DNA of 64,000 bases, taken from assembly GCF_900156825.1 (NCBI RefSeq), contig NZ_FTOV01000005.1, forward strand, positions 62,001-126,000, written 5' to 3'. How positions within the stretch are numbered: position 1 is the first letter of the stretch; each line of letters starts with the position of its first letter. The stretch comes from Chryseobacterium gambrini (GTDB lineage Bacteria > Bacteroidota > Bacteroidia > Flavobacteriales > Weeksellaceae). Below the pieces are notes generated by a model that worked only from the letters and a program-made list of their open reading frames with translations, searched no databases and was not told the origin of the DNA. Both the position numbers and the translations under genes were made by a program. Below, piece by piece: positions 36,537-46,181 of the stretch.

Positions 36537-37709
36537 TTATCCTCTTACGTTTGCTTTTAATTCGTGTTCCAGAGTCATTAAATCCTGATCCAGCTTTCTT
36601 CTTCCTTCCGCACCCTGTTTTTGGATCTGCTTCACTTCGTTTAATGTATTGATTAGTTTTGCTGTTGTTTCTCTCAATACATCAACGGAAACAATCGTCT
36701 GTTCGTTAGCTCTTGCAACATTAACAGAGTTCTGCCCCAAACGTTCTGCATTTTTTCTTAAAATTTCTTCCGTCGTAGCCGAAACTTTCTGCTGAATTTC
36801 AATGCTTTGCTGCTGTCTGTACATCGCTACTGCCAGTGAAAGCTGGTTTTTCCAGAGCGGTAAAGTCGTCGTTAAAATCGTCTGTGCTTTTTCTGCAATC
36901 GAAACGTTGTTGTTCTGAACGAGTCTGATCTGCGGAAGAGACTGCATCATGATTAATCGAACCACTTTCAGATCAGCTAATCTTCTGTCTAATCTTGCGA
37001 TAAAATCTCTCTTATCGGCAATCTGATAATCCTGAAATTCCTGCGTATTGGCTTCCATGTGCGCTAATTCCGCTCCGGCTTTTTCCATTCTCAGGTTTCC
37101 GACAATCACCAGTTCTTCAATTTGTTTGATCGCATTGACATTACTTTCGAAAATCGTCTGCAAAACCGCATTATCTTTCGTTGAAGTAATGATTCCTGCA
37201 TTTACTTTATAAGCAATCTGATCGATATTGTTGATGATTTTATCGTATTTGGCAAATAAATTCTCAATCTGCGTCATGACACTTTTCATGAAAGGCAATT
37301 TGCTTAAAAAACTTTTGAATTTATTTTGATTTAATTCTTCAACATCTACATAATTCAGCTCGACTAATAAATTATTAATCAATTCACCTACTTCACCTGA
37401 ATTTGATCTCCTTACATTTCCAAGGAAACTGTCACTCTGGTTGGATAATGTTCTCTGAAGATCTGCCCCGAAATTAACGATCGATCCCGGGTTAGTTTCG
37501 TCGATAGAATCTGCAAGGGCTTCATATTTCTGGCGTTCTTCAGACTGTAACTGCGTAAGATTTACATTTCCATCTCTGTCCACTAAAGGAGCAGGTGGCG
37601 TACTCGGTGCTGTCATACTTGGAGGAGGCGCCATTGGAGTAGGTTCAAAAGTCTTTAGAGGTTCGATCGATCCAAGCGGATCTATAGGTTGATTTTCCTG
37701 ATTGTCCAT
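36537..37709 (-). CDS. Toxic anion resistance (TelA/KlaA family) protein
   Basis: This 390-residue soluble protein has a proline-rich disordered N-terminus (TFEPTPMAPPPSMTAPSTPPAP) and a long all-helical TelA domain (FLSKLPFMKSVMTQIENLFAKYDKIINNIDQIAYKVNAG, TTTLPLWKNQLSLAVAMYRQQQSIEIQQKVSATTEEILRKNAERLGQNS). TelA proteins accompany TerC/TerD in tellurite and phage/colicin stress systems. Six bases separate it from the upstream TerD copy. Confidence 0.9.
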   Translation of the reverse strand: MDNQENQPIDPLGSIEPLKTFEPTPMAPPPSMTAPSTPPAPLVDRDGNVNLTQLQSEERQKYEALADSIDETNPGSIVNFGADLQRTLSNQSDSFLGNVRRSNSGEVGELINNLLVELNYVDVEELNQNKFKSFLSKLPFMKSVMTQIENLFAKYDKIINNIDQIAYKVNAGIITSTKDNAVLQTIFESNVNAIKQIEELVIVGNLRMEKAGAELAHMEANTQEFQDYQIADKRDFIARLDRRLADLKVVRLIMMQSLPQIRLVQNNNVSIAEKAQTILTTTLPLWKNQLSLAVAMYRQQQSIEIQQKVSATTEEILRKNAERLGQNSVNVARANEQTIVSVDVLRETTAKLINTLNEVKQIQKQGAEGRRKLDQDLMTLEHELKANVRG

Positions 37710-37715
37710 GGTGAA

Positions 37716-38270
37716 TTATTGATAGATTGATACAAATTTTTCAAGACCCTCTCTTTGTCCGCTTCCTACTGCTTCGAATTTCCACTCTCCATTTCTGTTG
37801 TAGATTCTTCCAAATTCTACTGCGGTTTCGATAGAGAAATCTTCGTCCAATTCATATTTTAAAATTTCTTCGTTGGTATCTGTATTGAAAATTCTGATGA
37901 AAGAATTTCTTACCTGTCCGAAGTTCTGTCTTCTTGAATCTGCTTCGTGAATGGTTACTACAACAGTAATTTCTTTCACAGCATCATCAATTTTAGTTAA
38001 ATCAATTTTAATCTGCTCATCATCTCCCGTTCCGTCACCTGTCAAGTTATCACCAGAGTGAATCACTGCTTTGTCCGGAGACTCCAGATTGTTGTAAAAA
38101 ATAAAATGATTATCTGAAATTAACTTTTTATTTTCACCTAATAAAAATAAAGAAGCATCCAAGTCGAAAGCCGTTCCGGTAGATGTATTATTGATATCCC
38201 ATCCAAGACCAACCGTAAATTTCGGTGCGTTTATATTTTCTCTCTGTCCTTTCTGTAAGTTAATAGCCAT
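37716..38270 (-). CDS. TerD family protein (copy 2)
   Basis: This 184-residue TerD-fold protein has FTVGLGWDINNTSTGTAFDLDASLFLLGENKK and the Ca-binding loop HSGDNLTGDGTGDDEQIKIDLTKID. It is a closer match to the canonical TerD/TerZ core than copy 1. Its start overlaps the end of the phosphoribosyltransferase gene by 11 bases, indicating tight coupling. Confidence 0.93.
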   Translation of the reverse strand: MAINLQKGQRENINAPKFTVGLGWDINNTSTGTAFDLDASLFLLGENKKLISDNHFIFYNNLESPDKAVIHSGDNLTGDGTGDDEQIKIDLTKIDDAVKEITVVVTIHEADSRRQNFGQVRNSFIRIFNTDTNEEILKYELDEDFSIETAVEFGRIYNRNGEWKFEAVGSGQREGLEKFVSIYQ

Positions 38271-39084
38271 AATATAATTCGGTTTGTGTTAAAGTGTTTA
38301 TATTGTTTTCGTATTCTTTTATTAAATGATAATTATTGCTGATTGCCAGTTCCAGCAGATTATCCATCAGTTCCTTTTTTACTTTAGACGAAAGATACTC
38401 AAAATTACCTGAATCTAAGCCTAAAATATATTTTACAATCCGTGTATTAAACTGAAAACTAGGCTTCCCCATTACTTCTGCGATATCTTGTACATTTTTT
38501 ACCGCGTAATAATTAAAGTAATTTTCAATCTTAGGATCGAGATCAAAATTCATCAGCTCAGCATAATACATGAATAAAAAATCTGCCTCTACATTATATT
38601 CATCAAGAATTTTGTTCACTGTAAACTCATGGCTTCCTGTTATTTTAATATCATCTATAAAAATACAAAGTTTTCCTCTAAGAAAATCTTTATCCAGATA
38701 ATAGGTGTCGTTAGCAATAAGATTTTTACGGTCTTCAAAACTTAAATTTCCATAATCCGTCGTGTAGGTATGATTTCTGTTAATTTTCGATAAAATGCTT
38801 GATTTTTTTCCTTTATGGAACAAATAAAAATCCAGATGCTTCTTAAAGTAAAAACATAAAAAATTAGACGCTGTAGGAATCGCCATGTAAGGACTTGGCA
38901 GCACTACAATTTCTTTATCTGTGTTTAAAATATCTTCATGTCCGGAAATAAATCCTTCGAACAGTTCTTTTGCAAATTTTTCAGCATACGACTTATCGCC
39001 ATATTTGAAATAGCTGTATTCCTCGGGTGAAAATGTAAATTCATCCGCCGAATGAATGTGGTGTAAGCTGTACCTCTTGTTCAT
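38260..39084 (-). CDS. Ter-cluster phosphoribosyltransferase-like protein
   Basis: This 274-residue protein has a PRTase-type PRPP-binding motif LCIFIDDIKITGSHEFTVNKIL near residues 137-158 and an N-terminal loop IVVLPSPYMAIPTAS. Such PRTases are recurrent partners in Ter gene clusters, where they are thought to act with the adjacent HAD protein in nucleotide-like small-molecule synthesis. That pathway role is family knowledge and inference. It overlaps the TerD copy and lies 2 bases after the HAD gene. Confidence 0.8.
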   Translation of the reverse strand: MNKRYSLHHIHSADEFTFSPEEYSYFKYGDKSYAEKFAKELFEGFISGHEDILNTDKEIVVLPSPYMAIPTASNFLCFYFKKHLDFYLFHKGKKSSILSKINRNHTYTTDYGNLSFEDRKNLIANDTYYLDKDFLRGKLCIFIDDIKITGSHEFTVNKILDEYNVEADFLFMYYAELMNFDLDPKIENYFNYYAVKNVQDIAEVMGKPSFQFNTRIVKYILGLDSGNFEYLSSKVKKELMDNLLELAISNNYHLIKEYENNINTLTQTELYYGY

Positions 39085-39086
39085 AG

Positions 39087-39761
39087 TTATATTTTGGGTG
39101 TAAGTAAGTGTGCATTGAAACCAAAATCCTTTGCGCCTTTATAATCCGCGACAGGATTATCCCCGATATGTAAAACCTGTTTTACATCTAAATCCTGATT
39201 GGGCAGTAAATTTTTCACTTCCTGAAATATTTTCGGATCGGGTTTTGAGCAGTTCATTTCATCAGAATAAATGTGGAAATCAATATACTGATCGAGGTTT
39301 TCACTGATCAGGAATTTTCTCATGGTTTTTCCTTTAATAAAACCTGTATTGCTTAGAATATTGATTGTTTTTCCCTGATTTTTAATTTCATCAAAAAACT
39401 GATGTAAATTTTCAAAAATCACAATAGGTTTATATTCCAGAAACAAATCTTCGCTTTTCTGATAGAATTGATTTAACTGATCTTTATTCAATTGTTTTAC
39501 ATCTACTTCCAGTGCATTTAAAATTAATAAATAAATTTCAAAAGTATCAACATTTCCTCCAATTACCTCATTGATAGAATTGCAAAGATCATCATAATAT
39601 TTTACGACTTTCGCAACTTCGTTAATAGGTTTTTTTACGTTAAAAAATGACGAGAACAGCTCAACTCTTTTTGCTTTAAATTCAGGATGAGATTTTATTA
39701 AAGTAAGCCACAAATCAAAGGAAAAATGGGAGTGATTGTGGATGTCTATATCTGTTTTCAA
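39087..39761 (-). CDS. HAD family hydrolase
   Basis: This 224-residue protein has HAD motif I as FSFDLWLTLIKSHP (D16), motif II NILSNTGF and motif IV HIGDNPVADYKGAK. The residue two after the nucleophile is tryptophan rather than aspartate, as in dehalogenase-like HADs, so the usual acid/base is missing. It is the first gene of the Ter operon, and the PRTase gene begins 2 bases later. Confidence 0.87.
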   Translation of the reverse strand: MKTDIDIHNHSHFSFDLWLTLIKSHPEFKAKRVELFSSFFNVKKPINEVAKVVKYYDDLCNSINEVIGGNVDTFEIYLLILNALEVDVKQLNKDQLNQFYQKSEDLFLEYKPIVIFENLHQFFDEIKNQGKTINILSNTGFIKGKTMRKFLISENLDQYIDFHIYSDEMNCSKPDPKIFQEVKNLLPNQDLDVKQVLHIGDNPVADYKGAKDFGFNAHLLTPKI

Positions 39762-39994
39762 AATGGTTTAGTTAAAATTTTTATTTAGCTTTTTCCTGAA
39801 AAAGATGTTTTAAATGGTTATTATTTTCTTTCATCTGTTCGTGTTCAAAATACAATTCCTTTCAAAGATAGAATTTTTAAATTAATGTGTAAATGTAGTT
39901 TGATGTTTTAAGAAATTTTTATGATTTTCCGTAATATTTGTTATTGAAAAATTCTTTTTTTTAAACACAAAGTCCTCAAAGATTTTTTTATAAT

Positions 39995-40085
39995 TATTGT
40001 GGGTATTTTTCGTTCGCAAAGGCGTTTCACTCAGCCAAGACTTGATGCTATCATTTGCTGAACGAAGTGCCTTGGCGAACGAAAA
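39995..40085. repeat. Inverted copy of the 147-bp repeat core
   Basis: TTCGTTCGCAAAGGCG...CACTCAG is followed by its inverse (ATCATTTGCTGAACGAAG...GCGAACGAAAATG). The core motif of the 32.8 kb repeat is thus present in both orientations, forming a hairpin. Confidence 0.6.
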
Positions 40086-40219
40086 TGTCTTCAAAGGATT
40101 GAACAAAACCTGGCGATCCTCGCGTTAAAAATAATTTAGCAAATAATGTCTTTAAATTTTCAATTTTTTTGTCGTTTAAAAAAAATGAAAAAAAATTTTT
40201 GCTGTTAAAATATTTTTTC

Positions 40220-40395
40220 TAGTTTTGCAACCTGTTAACAGTCAACAATGTCAACAAAAATGATAAATATAATTACTTTAAGCAATCCTATCAGAGCTGT
40301 GTACTTTGGTAGCACTAAATATTTATCTGAATAACGATCGACCTTATAAAACTAAAATATAACGAAGGCCTGTCTGTTTCAGATAGGTCTTTTTT
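40220..40395 (+). promoter_or_regulatory. Promoter plus terminated leader RNA upstream of the EF-G paralogue
   Basis: TTTG at 40198-40201 and TAGTTTTG at 40220-40227 form a good Bacteroidota promoter. A transcript of about 160 bases would run through two small stems (including GTGTACTTTGGTAGCAC) to a terminator at 40366-40395 (AGGCCTGTCTG/CAGATAGGTCT then TTTTTT). No open reading frame is evident. It could be a small RNA or an attenuator controlling the downstream gene, whose start is 243 bases further on. Confidence 0.5.
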
Positions 40396-40637
40396 GCTAC
40401 CCTACTTTTCAGCTTTTACATTCGGAAAGGTTGTCTAATTTTTTAACGCAAAGAAAAATTTTCTTACTGAATAAGAAAGTGAGCAAAGATTTTAATCAAT
40501 AAATTGATTTTAAGAAGCTGGCTTCATCAGCGACTTTGTCGCAACTCTTTGCTCTCTTAAATAAAAAACAGTTTTCAAAAAACTTTGCGTTTTAAAACAT
40601 TTTACAACCTTAAAATCAACAATTTAAATTTAACAAA

Positions 40638-42704
40638 ATGAAATACAACACACGAAATATAGGGATTATAGCACACGTCGATGCAGGAAAAACAACACTC
40701 ACGGAAAGACTTCTTTATTACACGGGAATGATTCATAAAATCGGAAATGTGGACGAAGGAAATACCACAATGGATAAAGACATTCAAGAGAAAAACAGGG
40801 GAATTACGATTTCTTCGGCTGCAATTTCTACCCAGTGGAAAAAAGATGAAAATGTCTTCAATATCAACATTATCGATACTCCGGGACACATTGATTTTGC
40901 GGTGGAAGTTGAACGCTCTTTACGCGTTCTGGACAGCGTTGTAGCAGTTTTCTGTGCTTCTTCGGGAGTTCAGCCGCAAACGGAAAACGTTTGGTTTCAG
41001 GCCGAGAAACATGGAATTTCAAAGATTTGTTTCATTAATAAAATGGACAGAATCGGGGCAGATTTTTTTGCTGTTTTAAATGAAATTAAAACAAAACTGA
41101 ATGCAGTTCCTTTAGCTTTACAAATTCCGATGGGTTCTGAAGACCGTTTCGAAGGTGTTATCGATTTAGTTAAGCAAAAAGCGCAGTACTGGATTGACGA
41201 AAACGGAGAAACCATTGTGGAAAAAGAAATTCCGGAACTTTACAAAACGGAAGTTCATGAATGGAGGCAGAAATTAATGGAAACTTTAGCCGAATCTGAC
41301 GAACAGTTTTTTGAATATTTCCTGGATTCTGAAACAAAAATTACTGAGGAAATGATTACTGAAGCCATAAAAAGAGCTTGTCAGTCAAGAAATTCAGTTC
41401 CTGTTTTATGTGGTTCTGCATTCAAAAACAAGGGAGTACAACCTTTGCTTGATGCGATTGTAAGTTATCTTCCTGCGCCGGATCAGTTGGCTTCCGTGAA
41501 AGGAAAAGATGCCAAAACGGAAGAAACAATAGAACTGGAAAGAAATGAAGAGGAAATTTTTTCAGGACTGGTTTTCAAAGTGGTGATTGATAAACATATG
41601 GGTAAACTTTCGATGTTGAGAATTTATTCGGGAAGTATACAATCCGGTGATACGGTTCAGAATGTAAGAACGGGTGAAAGTTTCAGAATTTCAAGGATTT
41701 TGCAGATGCAGTCGGACAAAACGATAACGGTTGAGGAAGGAAAAGCAGGAGATATTGTGGCTTTAACCGGGATAAAAGATGCGAAAACAGGAGATTCTTT
41801 ATCTTCTATTGAACAGGCTGTTTTGCTTGAATCCATTACGATTCCTGCTCCGGTAATCAGGGTTTCTATTGAACCGAAAACAAATGCGGATGAAAAATCT
41901 TTCGGATTGGTTTTAGCGAAAATTCAGGAAGAAGATCCATCGTTGGTTGTTGAAAGAGACCGACAAACAGGAGAAACTTTACTGAGCGGTTTGGGAGAGT
42001 TGCATCTTGAAGTTACTTTAGAAAAGATCAGGTTGAATCATGGAATTGAAATCAATCAGGGAAAACCTAAAGTTTCGTATAAAGAAATTTTAACCGAAAC
42101 CAGAACGCACCGTGAAAAACTCGTGAAACAGAATGGCGGAAGCGGACAGTTTGCAGACATCACGTTTGAAATCGGACCGAGAAATGATGGTGGAATCGGT
42201 TTGGAATTCATCAATCAGATCAAAGGCGGAGTGATTCCTAATGAATTTGTTCCGTCTGTTGAAAAAGGATTCAGAGAGGCGATGGAAAACGGAGCCTTGC
42301 AAGGATATCCTCTGGAAAGCATGAAAGTTACACTTCTGGACGGATCTACTCACAGTAATGATTCTCATGCTCAGGATTTTGAAATGGCTGCAAGAGACGG
42401 TTTCCGGGAAATCGGAAAATCCTGTAAACCTAAATTAATGGAACCTATCATGAAAGTTGAGATTCAGACGATTGAAGATTATACAGGAGCGGTGACTGCG
42501 GATATCAACAAACGAAGAGGAATCATCATCTCAATTGATGAAAAATCGGGAAGAAAAATTTTCACGGCAGAAGTTCCTTTAGCTTCTACTTTCGGATATA
42601 TTTCTGATCTGAGAACGTTGACGAGCGGTAGAGCTTCGATCAGCATGAAGTTGTCGCACTATGCTTTGGTGCCTGATTTCATCGCGAATACATTAGTAAC
42701 CTAA
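40638..42704 (+). CDS. Elongation factor G paralogue (EF-G2-like translation GTPase)
   Basis: This 688-residue GTPase has G1 AHVDAGKTTLTERL near residue 12, RGITISSAA (switch I), DTPGHIDF (G3) and NKMDR (G4), followed by EF-G domains II-V. EF-G catalyses translocation; Bacteroidota often have a second, stress- or starvation-related copy. No ribosomal-protein operon surrounds it, and a terminated leader precedes it, so it is likely the accessory copy rather than the main fusA. Confidence 0.88.
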   Translation: MKYNTRNIGIIAHVDAGKTTLTERLLYYTGMIHKIGNVDEGNTTMDKDIQEKNRGITISSAAISTQWKKDENVFNINIIDTPGHIDFAVEVERSLRVLDSVVAVFCASSGVQPQTENVWFQAEKHGISKICFINKMDRIGADFFAVLNEIKTKLNAVPLALQIPMGSEDRFEGVIDLVKQKAQYWIDENGETIVEKEIPELYKTEVHEWRQKLMETLAESDEQFFEYFLDSETKITEEMITEAIKRACQSRNSVPVLCGSAFKNKGVQPLLDAIVSYLPAPDQLASVKGKDAKTEETIELERNEEEIFSGLVFKVVIDKHMGKLSMLRIYSGSIQSGDTVQNVRTGESFRISRILQMQSDKTITVEEGKAGDIVALTGIKDAKTGDSLSSIEQAVLLESITIPAPVIRVSIEPKTNADEKSFGLVLAKIQEEDPSLVVERDRQTGETLLSGLGELHLEVTLEKIRLNHGIEINQGKPKVSYKEILTETRTHREKLVKQNGGSGQFADITFEIGPRNDGGIGLEFINQIKGGVIPNEFVPSVEKGFREAMENGALQGYPLESMKVTLLDGSTHSNDSHAQDFEMAARDGFREIGKSCKPKLMEPIMKVEIQTIEDYTGAVTADINKRRGIIISIDEKSGRKIFTAEVPLASTFGYISDLRTLTSGRASISMKLSHYALVPDFIANTLVT

Positions 42705-42707
42705 AAG

Positions 42708-42741
42708 ACAAGGGCTGTAAATTTATTTTTGCAGTCCTTGT
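42708..42741 (+). terminator. Terminator after EF-G paralogue
   Basis: An ACAAGGxCTG...CAGxCCTTGT hairpin lies 4 bases after the stop codon. The T-run is short (TTTGGG), so strength is moderate. Confidence 0.55.
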
Positions 42742-43046
42742 TTGGGTTATTGAAATAAATTATCAATGATGAATTGTTTTTTCTCCCACTGATTTTGCAG
42801 ATTATGCAGATTTTTATTCCACACAGATGTTTGCGTGAATTTTAAATTTCCATCATCGCGCTTCCAGCTTATTCAAAATTTTATTTCCCACAGATTACAC
42901 AGATTTTTTCAGGTGTTTGCGGAGTATTTCTAAACTTCCATCATCGCACTTCCATCTTCCATCTTCCATCTTCCATCTTCCCGCCAAACAATCTTCTCAA
43001 CCACTCAAACTCTCCCACACTCCAACACTCCAACTCAAAAACCCTC
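42742..43046. repeat. Intergenic stretch with simple repeats
   Basis: Contains two diverged copies of a CCCACAGATTACACAGATTTTT-like segment and a short run of the 7-mer CATCTTC (TCCATCTTCCATCTTCC) at about 42949-42980. No gene is seen. Confidence 0.5.
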
Positions 43047-44585
43047 CTACTTCTCCGGCATCACTTTATACGTAGGATCATCCTGAATATTCACTTCAAT
43101 CACCGCTTCTGCGTTTTTCAGCATTTTACGGCAGTCTTCACTTAAGTGTCTTAAATGAAGTTTTTTATTTTGTTGCGTATATTTTTTAGAGAGTTTATCT
43201 AAAGCGTCAATTGCACTCATATCTACAATCCGGCTTTCTTTAAAATCGATTACCACCTGATCCGGATCATTGGCAGGATCAAACTTATCAATAAAAGTGG
43301 TCACTGAACCAAAGAATAGCGGTCCTGAAATCTGATAATATTTAATACCATTTTCATCCGTCAATTTTCTGGCACGGATTCTTTTCGCATTGTCCCATGC
43401 AAAAACAAGGGCAGAAATGATCACCCCTACCAAAACCGCCAAAGCCAGATTGTGAAGAATAATGGTAATTAAGGCTACTGTAATTCCGACAAAAATATCG
43501 GATTTCGGCATCTTATTAATAATGCTTATCGAAACCCACTGAAAGGTACTGATCGCGACCATCATCATGACACCAACCAAAGCCGCCATCGGAATTTTTT
43601 CAATAAACGGGGCTCCGACTAAAATAATAATTAAGATCGTGAGGGAAGCAATGATTCCGGAAAGTCTGGCTCTGGATCCTGCGTTCAGATTCACCAGAGT
43701 CTGGGCAACCATTGCACAGCCTCCCATTCCTCCGAAAAAACCATTGGTAACGTTGGCTAAACCTTGCGCTACGGCTTCTTTATTGGTGTTTCCTTTTGAA
43801 TTGGTAATTTCATCCACCATGGATAAAGTCAGTAAAGATTCAATTAAACCGACTCCTGCCATAATTAAAGCATAAGGAAAAATAATCTGTAAGGTTTCTA
43901 ATGAAAAAGGTATTTCCGGAATATGGAAACTGGGCAAATTTCCGCTGATGCGGGCAATATCTGCAACAGTTTTTGTATGAATTCCGAAACCAACAACCAC
44001 TCCAAAAACAATTAAAATAGCAATTAAAGAAGAAGGAACTACTTTGGTAATTTTTGGAAAAAAGTAAACGATGGCGATCGTCAAAGCTGTTAAACCCAAC
44101 ATGATATATAAGGAAGAACCCTGCAGCCAAGTCACAACACCGTTTGCATCGGTAATTTTAAACTGTTCTACCTGTGCCATGAAAATGATAACAGCAAGAC
44201 CGTTCAGGAAACCGTACATTACGGGTTGCGGAATCAGTCTCACAAATTTTCCGAGTCTGAAAATTCCGACCAGCATCTGAAAAACTCCGGCTAAAGCTAC
44301 AGTTGCAAATAAATATTCTACTCCGTGGGTTTTGATCAGTGCGATTAAAACAACGATGGTTGCTCCTGCTCCACCGGAAACCATTCCGGGACGACCTCCG
44401 AAAATGGCAGTTACCAATCCCATCATAAAAGCGGCATATAATCCCGTTAAAGGAGAAAGTCCGGCAAGAATGGCAAATGAAAGAGATTCGGGAATCATGG
44501 TCATTGCCACCGTAAATCCGGCAAGAAGTTCGTTTTTGAAATTGATTTTTTGTGAAAAGTCGAAAAGTTTAAGAGAATTTTCCAT
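43047..44585 (-). CDS. SulP family inorganic anion transporter
   Basis: This 512-residue protein has 10-14 membrane segments, the SulP hallmark near the N-terminus (GFTVAMTMIPESLSFAILAGLSPLTGLYAAF) and a C-terminal STAS domain (QVVIDFKESRIVDMSAIDALDKLSKKY). It imports or exchanges an anion such as sulfate or bicarbonate. The substrate is not decided by the sequence. No carbonic anhydrase gene is adjacent. Confidence 0.93.
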   Translation of the reverse strand: MENSLKLFDFSQKINFKNELLAGFTVAMTMIPESLSFAILAGLSPLTGLYAAFMMGLVTAIFGGRPGMVSGGAGATIVVLIALIKTHGVEYLFATVALAGVFQMLVGIFRLGKFVRLIPQPVMYGFLNGLAVIIFMAQVEQFKITDANGVVTWLQGSSLYIMLGLTALTIAIVYFFPKITKVVPSSLIAILIVFGVVVGFGIHTKTVADIARISGNLPSFHIPEIPFSLETLQIIFPYALIMAGVGLIESLLTLSMVDEITNSKGNTNKEAVAQGLANVTNGFFGGMGGCAMVAQTLVNLNAGSRARLSGIIASLTILIIILVGAPFIEKIPMAALVGVMMMVAISTFQWVSISIINKMPKSDIFVGITVALITIILHNLALAVLVGVIISALVFAWDNAKRIRARKLTDENGIKYYQISGPLFFGSVTTFIDKFDPANDPDQVVIDFKESRIVDMSAIDALDKLSKKYTQQNKKLHLRHLSEDCRKMLKNAEAVIEVNIQDDPTYKVMPEK

Positions 44586-45362
44586 TGGAAAAAAAAGTGT
44601 AAGGATTTAATAATAATTTTAAAAACAAAGATTTCCGTTTTTTATTCTTTGAAAACAGCTTTATAAAATCCTTAAGGCGGTGTAACTTCAGATGAAGTTT
44701 TTCTTTTTACTTTCATAATGGCAACAAAGATATTGACTAGAAATTTCTCAGACAATTTTTGCAGCAGCTTCTTTAAATATTTCACAATATGTTTCCGTTT
44801 AAATTATGGTCTCTTCAAATATTACGGAATATATTATTTCACTACACCTACCACATATTTAATTAAATTTTAACTAAAAACAGTATTTCATAAAATTTTA
44901 TCCCTCATTTTTTTGGACTAAATCCAAATTTTTCTATATTTGATTTCAGAGAAGTTAGTATTTTTTCTAAATATTTAATTCAATTATTGATGATTAATTA
45001 AATACAGAAAGAAAATTATCTTAAAATTATTAAAAAAGAGTATTTACATGACGATATTGTAATGGAAATGGTATTGGTGCTTACAGAAAAGTCCGGAATA
45101 TTGAAGCTTACTGACTGAAGTAATGGGGATCTGAAATACATGATGGTGCTGCAACATAAAAAAGCATGAATTCTTTATTTACATTTCTATATCTGCTATT
45201 TACAGTAAATTTGATCTAAAGTCTTTTAGTGTAAATGAATATTCCGCCAATTATAAAAACAGGCATAACATAATAAATCGTGCTAAAGTTTTTATATTTT
45301 TTCATTATTTTATAATTTCGGACTGCAAATTGCTTATTAATCACTAAGGCTTAAAAACACCT
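44586..45362. other. 777-base gap without recognisable gene
   Basis: AT-rich sequence with many stops in all frames. I see no RNA gene signature, no conserved repeat and no mobile-element end. It separates the SulP gene from the HTH pair that borders the Y-RNA array. Confidence 0.5.
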
Positions 45363-45779
45363 ATGCTATACAAAGACATACATATAGGACAATTTATTAA
45401 AGAAAGAGCTAACGAACTGGAAGTTAGCAAAGAAAGAATGTGCAGTTTTCTTAAAAAAGACGAGGAAGCTATTGATAAAATTTTCGAAAGTGCATCAGTA
45501 GAAACAGATCTTTTATTAAGATGCTCTAAACTTCTGGAATATGATTTTTTCAGAATTTACAGTTCACACCTTATTTTATACGCTCCTCCTTCTGCTGTTG
45601 ATAAGGTGAAGAATCCGAAATCGGATAAGATTCCTTATTTCCGAAAAAACATTTATACTCAGGAGATCAAAGAATTTATAATCGGAAAGATACAATCCGG
45701 AGAGATGACTCACAATGAAATCATCCAGGAGTATTCTATTCCTAAAAGTACGCTTCACCGATGGCTGCAAAAAATTTAA
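45363..45779 (+). CDS. HTH protein with transposase-like DNA-binding domain (first of pair)
   Basis: This 138-residue protein has an N-terminal Xre-like segment (IGQFIKERANELEVSKERMCSFLKKDEEAIDKIF) and a C-terminal transposase-type helix-turn-helix (EFIIGKIQSGEMTHNEIIQEYSIPKSTLHRWLQKI). No catalytic DDE region is present, so it is more likely a regulator than an active transposase. It is followed immediately by a second HTH gene on the same strand. Confidence 0.72.
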   Translation: MLYKDIHIGQFIKERANELEVSKERMCSFLKKDEEAIDKIFESASVETDLLLRCSKLLEYDFFRIYSSHLILYAPPSAVDKVKNPKSDKIPYFRKNIYTQEIKEFIIGKIQSGEMTHNEIIQEYSIPKSTLHRWLQKI

Positions 45780-45790
45780 AAAAACATCCT

Positions 45791-46135
45791 ATGCGTCCAA
45801 ATTACACGAAGATCTATCAGGATATGCTTAAAGAAAAAGATCCTGATAAACTGAACGACCCCAAAGTTCAGCGTCTGATAAAAAATTTAAAAACCACTGA
45901 AGATGTTTTGAATTTTAACGAATTGGTTTTCAAGCAATCAAAAGAAAGTCTGGAAAAAAATCAGAAACTGAAGACTTACGATAAGAAAACCATGCTGAAA
46001 CTTTTACAGTATCAAAACAAACATAATTTTTCTACGAATTATATGTCGAAAAAGTATAAAATCAGCAGAACAACCATTGCGAAATGGAAAAAAACGTTTG
46101 AAGAGGAGTACGAAAAAATTACTTCAAAAAACTGA
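45791..46135 (+). CDS. HTH protein (second of pair)
   Basis: A basic protein of about 114 residues starting MRPNYTKIYQDMLKEKDPDKLN. The C-terminal HTH (NKHNFSTNYMSKKYKISRTTIAKWKKTFEEEYEKI) resembles that of the upstream gene. The frame is open from 45761, overlapping the first gene by 19 bases, but the ATG at 45791 gives a cleaner start. It lies directly beside the Y-RNA array, divided from it by a two-way terminator. Confidence 0.68.
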   Translation: MRPNYTKIYQDMLKEKDPDKLNDPKVQRLIKNLKTTEDVLNFNELVFKQSKESLEKNQKLKTYDKKTMLKLLQYQNKHNFSTNYMSKKYKISRTTIAKWKKTFEEEYEKITSKN

Positions 46136-46149
46136 TTTCAAAATAAAAA

Positions 46150-46178
46150 AATCCGAAAAGCATACTGTTTTTCGGATT
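46150..46178. terminator. Bidirectional terminator between the HTH pair and the Y-RNA array
   Basis: The stem AATCCGAAAA/TTTTTCGGATT has A-runs on the left and T-runs on the right. It can end both the plus-strand HTH transcript and the minus-strand array transcript. Confidence 0.85.
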
Positions 46179-46181
46179 TTT

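Noticed and set aside
45363..46135. Active insertion sequence
   Set aside because: Both proteins have only HTH domains, no DDE catalytic region, and no terminal inverted repeats are seen around them.
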